A DNA stretch of 5,257 bases from Oscillospiraceae bacterium. Lineage in GTDB: Bacteria; Bacillota_A; Clostridia; Oscillospirales; Oscillospiraceae. The notes under the pieces are model-generated. The model had not been told where the DNA came from. It did not search any database and saw nothing but the letters and a program-made list of their open reading frames with translations. The stretch covers positions 1 to 5,257 of the forward strand of contig JAFQPT010000214.1 in the NCBI GenBank assembly GCA_017411665.1. The letters run 5' to 3'. The translations under genes were made by a program, and so were the position numbers. Of the stretch, positions 1-5,257 are shown piece by piece; within the stretch, counting starts at the first letter, position 1, and every line of letters starts with the position of its first letter.

Positions 1-579
1 GATTACTTGGATAGGTGCGTTAATGAGGAATCCGCTTGGGAAGAATTACGTGCTGACGAACGGAAAATACAATTAGAAAACGCAAGGATTGCTCATGAAT
101 GGGTTGAGCAAGGAGAAAAAAATCTCGATATTCTTCTAAATGCCGGCGGAATTGAAAAGCGCTTAGCATACCTTTTCAAGATGAAAAAAATCGAAAAAGC
201 ATCGTTCGCTAAGCAGGTTGGCATGGGAAGAACAACAATACAGCGTTATACCTCAAGCAAAGACGGCGGTTTCAAGTCGACCAAGAAAAGGCTAATAAAA
301 ATCTTAGACGCCCTTTCTATCAGTGTTGCTGATTTTGCATTTGAACCAACTGACTACAATAAGTGGGCAGCATCATTTGACACTCCAAATTTCACTGGTT
401 ATGATATATTGAGCCTACGGAACCATGTTCTCGGTGCATTCGAAAACAACAATCTTGTTTATCGGCACAATGGAGAGACCCGGCGATTGCCGTATCAGCA
501 ATATGCACTTATGAAGTCTATTCTTGAAAGTGCTTTTAAGGTGCTGGATTTGGTACCTCACGATGAGGGTTTCTTTTGA
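1..579 (+). CDS. Helix-turn-helix (XRE/Cro-like) regulator, 5' end missing
   Basis: The reading frame is open from the first base to a TGA at 577-579, giving 192 visible residues. A TTG at position 7 could be read as a start, but only six bases precede it and no ribosome-binding site is visible, so the gene most likely begins outside the window. The first 45 or so visible residues are charged and probably helical. Residues of about 50-115 look like a Cro/C1-type helix-turn-helix: a helix with KRLAYLFKMKKIEKAS, then FAKQVGMGRTTIQRY as the likely recognition region, then a helix ending LIKILDALSISVADF, the usual end of such a domain. The remaining 75 residues (TDYNKWAASFDTPNF onward) match no domain I can name; they may bind a ligand or a partner. 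The gene converges on the leftward operon and shares a hairpin with it, so it is not part of that operon. It is AT-rich (about 38% GC in one sampled line). The DNA-binding role is well supported; the target is unknown. Confidence 0.75.
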   Translation, partial: DYLDRCVNEESAWEELRADERKIQLENARIAHEWVEQGEKNLDILLNAGGIEKRLAYLFKMKKIEKASFAKQVGMGRTTIQRYTSSKDGGFKSTKKRLIKILDALSISVADFAFEPTDYNKWAASFDTPNFTGYDILSLRNHVLGAFENNNLVYRHNGETRRLPYQQYALMKSILESAFKVLDLVPHDEGFF

Positions 580-589
580 TTAATCGCAT

Positions 590-627
590 AAAAAAGCAAG
601 CAGGGTGATAAGCCCTGCTTGTTTTGG
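590..627. terminator. Bidirectional intrinsic terminator between convergent genes
   Basis: A perfect 9-bp stem pairs 597-605 (CAAGCAGGG) with 613-621 (CCCTGCTTG) around a 7-base loop (TGATAAG). On the plus strand the stem is followed by TTTT, serving the helix-turn-helix gene. On the minus strand the flanking A-run at 590-595 becomes TTTTTT directly after the stem, serving the leftward operon. The A and T flanks can lengthen the stem slightly through a G-U pair. It lies 10 bp past the stop of the rightward gene and about 34 bp past the stop of the leftward operon, as expected for a shared terminator. Confidence 0.9.
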
Positions 628-660
628 TTCATATGGTTTAATGTACTGCCAATTACGCAA

Positions 661-1290
661 TTACTTTCGATGCGTTGCTTGTGTGTGGATTTGAATAACG
701 CCAGACTGCTCTCGCAACTTCTGGCTCTCTGCTTTTCGGACAGCCTTTTGGGCTTCGATAAATGCGATTGCTGCATCGGCGCCTTGTTCTAACCGAACAC
801 GTACTACCTCGTGCCGGGAATTGATAGCGACTTTTTCCTCAACGCTGGAAATGATATGGTATGTACGCCCACCGATGCGCATTTGCGCAATGTATGAATT
901 TCCTTTCTTATACACACCGTGGACTCGGCTGTGTTGTGCATGAGTCTTGCCTGCACCGTCGGTTTCGCCGGTATCATAGGATTCCGGTGGTTGTGCATCA
1001 AAGTTACTGTAGATGGTCTTTACGCGCTCTGCCTCGTCTTCCGGAGTCCAGCCCTGGGGCCGGCGTTCCTTGGAGCCACCGATGGCTTTCTTGGCAGCGG
1101 CTCTGAGGCAGCCACAGGACTTTACCGAACCGGAGAGCAGACGGTTTGCAGTGACCTTGACGGTATTTCCTTCTTCGCAATCACACCGGCACAGATACAG
1201 GGTGCGACCATCTGGGCTTTTCTCGTCGGTTACTTCCTTAACGGTGAGCAATCCAAAAACTCTGCCTATAATATCTTCGGTTTTCTTCAC
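661..1290 (-). CDS. Zinc-cysteine / AP2-like DNA-binding protein
   Basis: A 209-residue protein, last gene of the leftward operon. The start chosen is the GTG at 1290-1288 because AGGAAGG lies 8 nt upstream; the longer frame from 1353 would overlap the yolD-like gene by 32 bp and has no properly spaced ribosome-binding site. Residues 7-62 follow a pattern common in Firmicutes phage and mobile-element proteins: IIGRVFGLLTV, then a cysteine cluster C34-x-C36-x-C38, then SCGCL with C59 and C61, a likely zinc site. After a polar, low-complexity linker (about 66-120, with PESYDTGETDGAGKTHAQHS), residues 122-180 (VHGVYKKGNSYIAQMRIGGRTYH, then a helix) resemble the three-strand-plus-helix AP2 DNA-binding fold found in bacterial mobile-element proteins. 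The C-terminus is basic. A sequence-specific DNA-binding role, as regulator or as partner of a mobile element, is inferred. No HNH catalytic motif is visible, although related proteins often accompany or are fused to HNH nucleases. Confidence 0.75.
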   Translation of the reverse strand: MKKTEDIIGRVFGLLTVKEVTDEKSPDGRTLYLCRCDCEEGNTVKVTANRLLSGSVKSCGCLRAAAKKAIGGSKERRPQGWTPEDEAERVKTIYSNFDAQPPESYDTGETDGAGKTHAQHSRVHGVYKKGNSYIAQMRIGGRTYHIISSVEEKVAINSRHEVVRVRLEQGADAAIAFIEAQKAVRKAESQKLREQSGVIQIHTQATHRK

Positions 1291-1298
1291 AGGACGCA

Positions 1299-1305
1299 CC
1301 TTCCT
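1299..1305 (-). promoter_or_regulatory. Ribosome-binding site that fixes the AP2-like gene start
   Basis: On the minus strand AGGAAGG occupies 1305-1299, with exactly 8 nt before the GTG at 1290. The same spacing is seen at the polymerase and yolD-like genes. It is the reason for rejecting the longer reading frame that begins inside the upstream gene. Confidence 0.75.
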
Positions 1306-1307
1306 TT

Positions 1308-1320
1308 CTTGTGTATAAAT
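1308..1320 (-). repeat. Short direct repeat ATTTATACACAAG, copy 3
   Basis: The minus strand reads ATTTATACACAAG, identical over 13 bases to the copy at 4472-4484 and over 12 to that at 4502-4513. It fills most of the 31-bp gap between the yolD-like gene and the AP2-like gene and ends 17 nt before the GTG start, just ahead of the ribosome-binding site. Its role is unknown. It contains TTATACACA, which fits the relaxed DnaA-box pattern, but no origin is otherwise suggested. Confidence 0.7.
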
Positions 1321-1321
1321 C

Positions 1322-1747
1322 TCAGATGGGCTCCGCTGCACTGAAAACGTCACCTTCCAGGGTCAGTACATCGTCCATCAGTATTCTGGTGCCATCGACC
1401 ATAGTAATCAGCCGCTCGTAGCTATCCAGCTTTTTCACGACACTGGTCTTTGTAATGTAGGAACCACCGTTCTTGTAGATGTCCGGCACGAAATAGGTGA
1501 TGGTAACCTCCGGCTCCTCGCTGAGCCGGTCCACCAGTATCTGGTACCGGGCGTTGAGCGCTGCCAGCTTTTCTTCGCTCATTTCGATGCGTTCGTCGGT
1601 GAGTCTGCCGGTTTCTTTGATGGCGTCATCATGCCCGACAAGGGCTGCAAAAGGAGCAAATTGCGCTGCACGGTCCAGCAGGGACATGCGGGGGCGTTTG
1701 GAGGATTGCTTATGCGGAAGATTGATGATGTCTTTGTACTTTTCCAC
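1322..1747 (-). CDS. YolD-like protein, accessory to the Y-family polymerase
   Basis: A 141-residue protein beginning at a GTG (1747-1745), with GAGGAGG at 1762-1756 placed 8 nt upstream. The N-terminal block KRPRMSLLDRAAQFAPFAAL (about 18-37), followed by GHDDAIKETGRLTDERIEMSEE (38-59), is the hallmark of the clostridial branch of the YolD-like family. The C-terminal half (about 78-130) is predicted beta-rich: EVTITYFVPDIYKNGGSYITKT and then a strand-rich stretch ending in DDVLTLEGDVF. YolD-like proteins are usually encoded directly beside UmuC/UvrX-type polymerases on plasmids, prophages and integrative elements, and have been proposed to act as a functional counterpart of UmuD; their biochemistry is poorly known. 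Here the polymerase lies two genes upstream, split off by a 375-codon gene. GC is clearly high (near 60% in one sampled line). Family assignment is secure; role in mutagenic repair is inferred from the family and neighbourhood. Confidence 0.88.
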   Translation of the reverse strand: MEKYKDIINLPHKQSSKRPRMSLLDRAAQFAPFAALVGHDDAIKETGRLTDERIEMSEEKLAALNARYQILVDRLSEEPEVTITYFVPDIYKNGGSYITKTSVVKKLDSYERLITMVDGTRILMDDVLTLEGDVFSAAEPI

Positions 1748-1755
1748 CTAACGTT

Positions 1756-1762
1756 CCTCCTC
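1756..1762 (-). promoter_or_regulatory. Ribosome-binding site of the yolD-like gene
   Basis: GAGGAGG on the minus strand, a near-ideal Shine-Dalgarno sequence, sits 8 nt before the GTG at 1747. It supports the GTG start over any later ATG and matches the arrangement at the polymerase gene. Confidence 0.8.
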
Positions 1763-1788
1763 GGTATATTAGTTTTTAAGCAGTAGTT

Positions 1789-2916
1789 TTAGTCTAAGTA
1801 TTTAGCATATGGAAGCAGTGCTTTCTGTGCAGACTCTATACGTACGGGAATATCTCTTTCCCTAAGCATAACTGCTTTGTACTCAGATACTTTGTCAGCA
1901 AAATCAGGTGCCGTAATCAATATGAACCCATTTGCAATGGAAGACAGCAGCTGGAATTTCTTGAGCTCGCCACTCCTAAGAACCCGCACGGAAAGAAAAC
2001 CATCAGTCAAGCTTACTACTTCTAATGTTCCAAGCATCTTGTGTGATACAGATGCCTTGTTAGCAAGTAGACCCTCAAAATAGTGTTGTGCATCATGAAG
2101 CTGTACAACGTCATTTTCTGCATTCTGAACAGCTACCAAGAGTTGCTGTGCCTTGGTTTTGTTCTCTTGATAGGTTTTACGCTCTGCTGTGGTCACCTTA
2201 TCAAATGAAAGTCCAGAATACAATCCATAGGTGTGAGCACAATAAATGATATCGAACACCAAGATATGCAGTGCGGAATCCGGGTAAAACGGCTTTTGAG
2301 CTCCTTTAAACCGGCTTTCATGTGTTTCAAGCATCTCAGGAGTTTCACGAATCTCGGAAATCAGTTCGTCGCAAAAACGGTGATATATATCAAGTTTGAA
2401 TGCTGACATTGCTCCCCAGTCATCATAGAAGCCAACACAGTCAGCAAGATATGTTGCTTCTGTGGCCTTATATAGGTAATGGTTGTCAGGGTCATAGAAG
2501 AACAAATACGCCATTGCGGAGCGCTGGTCGTTTTTATACAAGAAGCTGCCGGGATAATATTTATTCACCAGCTCGTCGCAGTTTTTCAAAAAAGCCGTGA
2601 TTTTCGCCTGTCTAACAGTCAAATCGCCGCCGTCGTCAACATACAGTAATCGGAACATTTCCCGAACCGTTTCTGGCGCCTTTTCAGACAGCTTGACTAA
2701 TCCTCCAAACGGCTGGTTGTAACTATCAATAATATTGTACGTTGCCTGTTTTGCTTTTTTCAGCATCGCAGCGAAATCAACCGCATCAATATCAAATGCT
2801 TGCTGGAATTCGCAAACCGCGAACCACTTGTATCGCTCACTTTGGGGAGGCTCGTTCATGTATTGGAATTTATTCATGTACGCTGTAAAAATCTGATTTA
2901 GACTTTTTCTGTTCAT
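1789..2916 (-). CDS. Uncharacterised 375-aa protein with McrB-N-like region and possible Tudor/SH3-like barrel
   Basis: I cannot name this family with certainty. The ATG at 2916 has AGGGAGA 5 nt upstream and lies 23 bp after the polymerase stop. Residues of about 25-165 hold YKWFAVCEFQQAFDIDAVDF, then PETVREMFRLLY, then YKNDQRSAMAYLFFYDP followed by YLYK. From memory, this order of motifs resembles N-terminal regions attached to some McrB-like or other AAA+ restriction ATPases, but no ATPase motif (Walker A or B) is present here. Residues 165-240 continue helical (FYDDWGAMSAFKLDIYHRF). Residues 240-285 are charged and probably coiled coil. Residues 287-333 (KASVSHKMLGTLEVV, then GFLSVRVL, then GELKKFQLLSSIANGF) have the beta pattern of a small Tudor- or SH3-like barrel. 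There is no signal peptide or membrane segment, so it should be cytoplasmic. GC (about 43% in sampled lines) is below that of the polymerase and yolD-like gene it separates, suggesting separate acquisition. A DNA- or protein-recognition role linked to the upstream mcrC is a guess. Confidence 0.72.
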   Translation of the reverse strand: MNRKSLNQIFTAYMNKFQYMNEPPQSERYKWFAVCEFQQAFDIDAVDFAAMLKKAKQATYNIIDSYNQPFGGLVKLSEKAPETVREMFRLLYVDDGGDLTVRQAKITAFLKNCDELVNKYYPGSFLYKNDQRSAMAYLFFYDPDNHYLYKATEATYLADCVGFYDDWGAMSAFKLDIYHRFCDELISEIRETPEMLETHESRFKGAQKPFYPDSALHILVFDIIYCAHTYGLYSGLSFDKVTTAERKTYQENKTKAQQLLVAVQNAENDVVQLHDAQHYFEGLLANKASVSHKMLGTLEVVSLTDGFLSVRVLRSGELKKFQLLSSIANGFILITAPDFADKVSEYKAVMLRERDIPVRIESAQKALLPYAKYLD

Positions 2917-2921
2917 ACAAA

Positions 2922-2928
2922 TCTCCCT
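2922..2928 (-). promoter_or_regulatory. Ribosome-binding site of the 375-aa gene, closely spaced
   Basis: AGGGAGA on the minus strand ends 5 nt before the ATG at 2916. This is weaker and closer than the 8-nt GTG-start arrangement shared by the polymerase, yolD-like and AP2-like genes, and is one of the signs that this gene has a different origin. Confidence 0.6.
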
Positions 2929-2939
2929 ATTTTTTACAT

Positions 2940-4451
2940 CTATGCCTTGTGTCCGCCGACCTGTTCGTTCCGGTCTTTGGTGGTAGCGCCTTCCTGCAAA
3001 TTCATGCCTTTTAGGACAGCGTTCTTACCAAATTTCTTACGCAGCGCAATGATTGCCTGCTGGCCGCGCTTCTCTCGTTCCAGTGCAGCTTGCTCCGCTT
3101 GAAGCTTGCGCTCCTGCTCCTCGTAATCAGAGAACATATCCAGCTGCTCCAGCGGTGCAGCGGAGCCGGCGGCACTTTCGTGCACAACATGGTTGGCAGA
3201 AATGGTTACGCGGCGCACCAGTAGATTCTTATCCACGATGCGCTCATAGAGGTCCATCATGGCGTCAATAATCAGGCGGGTAGAGGAAGTGTGCCTGCCA
3301 AGATTGGCGGTGCCGTGGGCGTGCTTGGGCACCTGACGCCCGTAGTGGTCGGTAGTAACAGGGCCAGTATAATATTTTCTGATTTCCGGGTTGGTCAAAT
3401 TCTCGATATCATAGCCAATGGTCAGAACCAACTGGTCGGTGACAAGATGTTTCTCGACCAGGTCCAATACCATCAAATCAGTCATTTCCCGGACGATGAG
3501 CCGGGCTTTTTCATTATCATAGGGGCAGTGCAAAACCTGTCCGGAGCTGAGGCTGTTGGTAGAGGGCCTGTACTTCTTAATTTCAGCGATGGTACAAGGC
3601 TCCCAGCCCCAGGCATGGTCAATTAATAGCTCGGCGTTCACACCGAAAAGTTTATATAGACGGTCTTCGCCCCACTCGGTCATCGATGCCAGTGCGACAT
3701 CTCCCATTGTGTGCATACCGTTTTCTTCTAATTTCTTAGCGTAGCCCTTGCCGACTCTCCAGAAGTCTGTAAGCGGCCGGTGGTCCCAGAGCTGCTGCCG
3801 GAAAGACATCTCATCCAGCTTGGCGATGCGGACACCGTCCTTGTCGGCGGGCATTTTCTTTGCAACGATATCCATTGCAACCTTGCATAAGAACAGGTTG
3901 GTTCCGATGCCTGCGGTCGCGGTGATGCCTGTTCGAGCCAGAACATCCCGTATCATTCTGATTGCCAGTTCATGGGCTGTGCATTTGTAGGTGCTAAGAT
4001 AATTGGTGGCGTCGATAAAAACCTCGTCGATGGAGTACACGTGGATGTCCTCCGGTGCGATATATTTGAGGTAGACATCGTAAATCGCCGCACTGGTCTC
4101 CATATACAACGCCATCTGAGGGGGCGCAACGATATAGGAGACGGCAAGCTCCGGGTGAGCTTGCAATTTGCTATGGTCATAGGATTCGCCTGAAAAGGCT
4201 TTGCCAGGTGCTTTTCGCTGGCGCTGATTATTAACCGCCTTGATTTGCTGCACAACTTCAAAAAGACGAGGCCTGCCAGGAATACCGTAAGTCTTCAGCG
4301 AAGGAGAAACCGCAAGGCAAATTGTCTTCTCGGTACGGCTCTCATCAGCAACAACCAGGTTCGTGGTCATTGGGTCCAATTCCCGCTGGATACACTCGAC
4401 GGAGGCATAGAAGGATTTAAGGTCGATTGCGATATAGCTTCGTTCTTTCAC
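2940..4451 (-). CDS. Y-family translesion DNA polymerase (UmuC/UvrX-like)
   Basis: A 503-residue error-prone polymerase that copies past DNA lesions. The GTG start at 4451 has AAGGAGG 8 nt upstream. The palm begins YIAIDLKSFYASVE (6-19): D10 is the first metal ligand and Y15 the probable steric gate; D-L-K rather than D-x-D points to the UmuC side of the family. YSIDEVFID (139-147) supplies the other catalytic acids, D142 and E143. TATAGIGTNLFLCKVAMD (178-195) is the conserved palm/fingers segment. A helix-hairpin-helix thumb includes DFWRVGKGYAKKLEENGMHT (229-248). The little-finger domain spans about 295-420. QLDMF (436-440) matches the beta-clamp binding consensus. The C-terminal extension has a charged helix (443-465), then KKFGKNAVLKGMNL (472-485) and RNEQVGGHKA at the very end, a tail I know from Firmicutes mobile-element polymerases. 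All key residues are present and the length is normal for this subgroup, so it should be active. Its usual partner yolD is two genes downstream. No LexA-type box is seen just upstream. Confidence 0.95.
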   Translation of the reverse strand: MKERSYIAIDLKSFYASVECIQRELDPMTTNLVVADESRTEKTICLAVSPSLKTYGIPGRPRLFEVVQQIKAVNNQRQRKAPGKAFSGESYDHSKLQAHPELAVSYIVAPPQMALYMETSAAIYDVYLKYIAPEDIHVYSIDEVFIDATNYLSTYKCTAHELAIRMIRDVLARTGITATAGIGTNLFLCKVAMDIVAKKMPADKDGVRIAKLDEMSFRQQLWDHRPLTDFWRVGKGYAKKLEENGMHTMGDVALASMTEWGEDRLYKLFGVNAELLIDHAWGWEPCTIAEIKKYRPSTNSLSSGQVLHCPYDNEKARLIVREMTDLMVLDLVEKHLVTDQLVLTIGYDIENLTNPEIRKYYTGPVTTDHYGRQVPKHAHGTANLGRHTSSTRLIIDAMMDLYERIVDKNLLVRRVTISANHVVHESAAGSAAPLEQLDMFSDYEEQERKLQAEQAALEREKRGQQAIIALRKKFGKNAVLKGMNLQEGATTKDRNEQVGGHKA

Positions 4452-4459
4452 CTTCTACG

Positions 4460-4466
4460 CCTCCTT
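4460..4466 (-). promoter_or_regulatory. Ribosome-binding site of the polymerase gene
   Basis: AAGGAGG on the minus strand, a consensus Shine-Dalgarno sequence, lies 8 nt before the GTG at 4451. It indicates strong independent translation of the polymerase within the operon and fixes GTG as the start. Confidence 0.85.
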
Positions 4467-4471
4467 TTTTG

Positions 4472-4484
4472 CTTGTGTATAAAT
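4472..4484 (-). repeat. Short direct repeat ATTTATACACAAG, copy 2
   Basis: The minus strand reads ATTTATACACAAG, identical to the copy at 1308-1320. It ends 20 nt before the polymerase GTG, just ahead of the Shine-Dalgarno site, the same relative position as before the AP2-like gene. A related copy lies exactly 30 nt further upstream. Function unknown; an intra-operonic regulatory site or the scar of module joining are both possible. Confidence 0.7.
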
Positions 4485-4501
4485 TTTGCCCCGATTTTGG
4501 A

Positions 4502-4514
4502 CTTGTGTATAAAA
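4502..4514 (-). repeat. Short direct repeat TTTTATACACAAG, copy 1
   Basis: The minus strand shares TTTATACACAAG with the two other copies, differing only at the first base of the 13-mer. It lies immediately past the mcrC stop codon (4518-4516) and is offset by 30 nt from copy 2. The two copies make up much of the 64-bp gap between mcrC and the polymerase gene, the widest gap in the operon. Confidence 0.65.
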
Positions 4515-4515
4515 A

Positions 4516-5257
4516 TTATGCGTCCTGTCCGAGAAAATCGTCTGCGATTCCATTGAGCTGTGCTGCGATTGCTTCGAATTCACAGTTCAAATCCAGTGTC
4601 CGTACGGTGACCTTGTTGCCGCTCATTTGATATTCGTTATCCGGATAGATTTCTTCGTCAGTCTTAGCATAGAGCAGCATACCGGAAACCTCTCCGCCCT
4701 TAGTAGCCTTGTTCTTTGCGTAAGTGAATATCTGATACAGATTGTTGGAATGCAGCGTGTGGATATCGTACTGCACCTGGGTAGTGTGTGCATAATACTT
4801 TGCATCGATAATCAGAGTCTTGTCGATATCGCCTTTCTTATAGGAAAGCATAATATCGCTCTGCATTGTCGGCAGCATCGTACCAATACCATCATCCAGA
4901 GCCCAGTCAATCTGGGATGCAGCAGTCCGGATTTGCGGGTAGTGCCTCTTGTAGTATTCCAGAATGAACTTCTCATAGAGCCGGCACATCCTCTGCTCAT
5001 CCATGAAATCCATCATTTTTACGGAACCGTCGCTCTTGGACTGAAGGAGTCCTTTGACCACCAAGTAGCAAATCATAATCAAGAGCCTATAAGTCTGATT
5101 GTTCCGGTTGTAGTTTATGGACCAGTTGATGGTGCGAACATCCACCGTGGATACATCAGCAAAGTATACCATCAGCTTACGGAGCTCCTTCTTGCGGGAT
5201 TTCGCAATATCCGCTTTGAGCAGGAGCATCACCGTAGATTTGATGATTTGGTTCAGC
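4516..5257 (-). CDS. mcrC: McrC-like PD-(D/E)xK endonuclease subunit, N-terminal part missing
   Basis: The C-terminal 246 residues of a McrC-family protein, the nuclease subunit of type IV restriction systems, which cut modified DNA when driven by the GTP-dependent motor McrB. The frame runs off the right edge; a GTG at 5232 is internal because the upstream codons (LNQIIKST) continue the family's conserved helix. Numbering from the first complete codon, conserved signs are RKLMVYFADVSTVD, the RNNQTYR segment, CRLYEKFILEYY with the core glutamate E95, MQSDIMLS with D134, IIDAKYYAHT with D151 and K153 (codons at 4806-4804 and 4800-4798), and LYQIFTYAKN with the Q-xxx-Y motif (Q175, Y179). The PD-(D/E)xK active site is therefore complete. 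E. coli McrC has the same TD...DAKYYK and LYQ pattern. It ends in TAA at 4516. mcrB would be expected upstream, beyond the window. It is the first visible gene of the leftward operon. The modified base recognised cannot be deduced from this subunit. Confidence 0.9.
   Translation of the reverse strand, partial: LNQIIKSTVMLLLKADIAKSRKKELRKLMVYFADVSTVDVRTINWSINYNRNNQTYRLLIMICYLVVKGLLQSKSDGSVKMMDFMDEQRMCRLYEKFILEYYKRHYPQIRTAASQIDWALDDGIGTMLPTMQSDIMLSYKKGDIDKTLIIDAKYYAHTTQVQYDIHTLHSNNLYQIFTYAKNKATKGGEVSGMLLYAKTDEEIYPDNEYQMSGNKVTVRTLDLNCEFEAIAAQLNGIADDFLGQDA

Noticed and set aside
919..1344. A 141-codon rightward open frame opposite the AP2-like and yolD-like genes
   Set aside because: It lies antisense to a gene with clear domain motifs, has no good ribosome-binding site, and its translation has no recognisable motif. 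It is a shadow of the high-GC coding strand.
1291..1353. A longer N-terminus for the AP2-like protein starting from the GTG at 1353
   Set aside because: It would overlap the yolD-like gene by 32 bp and translate through the intergenic repeat. The GTG at 1290 has a proper ribosome-binding site and starts right before the conserved domain.
1770..1790. TAGTTTT occurring twice with a 14-base period between the 375-aa gene and the yolD-like gene
   Set aside because: Only seven bases of AT-rich sequence; too short to claim as a target-site duplication or functional repeat, although it lies at a possible insertion boundary.
3953..4261. A 102-codon leftward open frame inside the polymerase gene
   Set aside because: It is an out-of-frame reading of the conserved palm domain; the polymerase frame is intact across it.
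4452..4515. An internal promoter for the polymerase gene using TATACA of the repeat as a -10 box
   Set aside because: No -35-like hexamer lies about 17 bases upstream of the TATACA in copy 2 or in the copy before the AP2-like gene, so a standard sigma-A promoter is not supported.
1..5257. CRISPR array, tRNA, rRNA, insertion sequence or attachment site
   Set aside because: No regularly spaced repeats, no cloverleaf or rRNA signature, no transposase motif and no terminal inverted repeats were seen on either strand.

Overview
The window looks like accessory (mobile or defence-island) DNA from a gut-type Firmicute of the class Clostridia. The evidence is the strong Shine-Dalgarno sites with frequent GTG starts, a YolD-like protein, a Y-family polymerase with the C-terminal tail typical of Firmicutes phages and integrative elements, and a clostridial-type McrC. 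The species cannot be read from the sequence, and no integrase, relaxase, tRNA or attachment site is visible.

Layout: positions 1-579 hold the 3' part of a rightward gene for a helix-turn-helix regulator. A strong hairpin at about 590-627 works in both directions. Everything to its right (661-5257) reads leftward as one compact array with gaps of 64, 23, 41 and 31 bp, very probably one operon. In transcription order it contains: mcrC (5' end off the window; PD-(D/E)xK nuclease of a type IV restriction system); a UmuC-like Y-family translesion polymerase; a 375-residue protein I cannot name, whose N-terminal half recalls domains attached to McrB-like ATPases and which seems to carry a small beta-barrel near the C-terminus; a YolD-like protein, the usual partner of this polymerase type; and a zinc-cysteine plus AP2-like putative DNA-binding protein. 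The hairpin ends the array.

Functionally, the operon joins a modification-dependent DNA cutter with an error-prone repair polymerase and its accessory protein. The 375-aa gene splits the polymerase/YolD pair. It is AT-richer (about 43% GC in sampled lines, against about 54% or more in polymerase and YolD lines). It also starts with ATG after a closely spaced ribosome-binding site, whereas the polymerase, YolD and AP2-like genes all start with GTG exactly 8 nt after theirs. It therefore looks like an inserted cargo gene and is the least explained item here. A second oddity is a 12-13 bp direct repeat (minus strand TTTATACACAAG) that occurs twice before the polymerase gene and once before the AP2-like gene. 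No complete known system can be named from this window alone, because mcrB or its equivalent would lie beyond the right edge.
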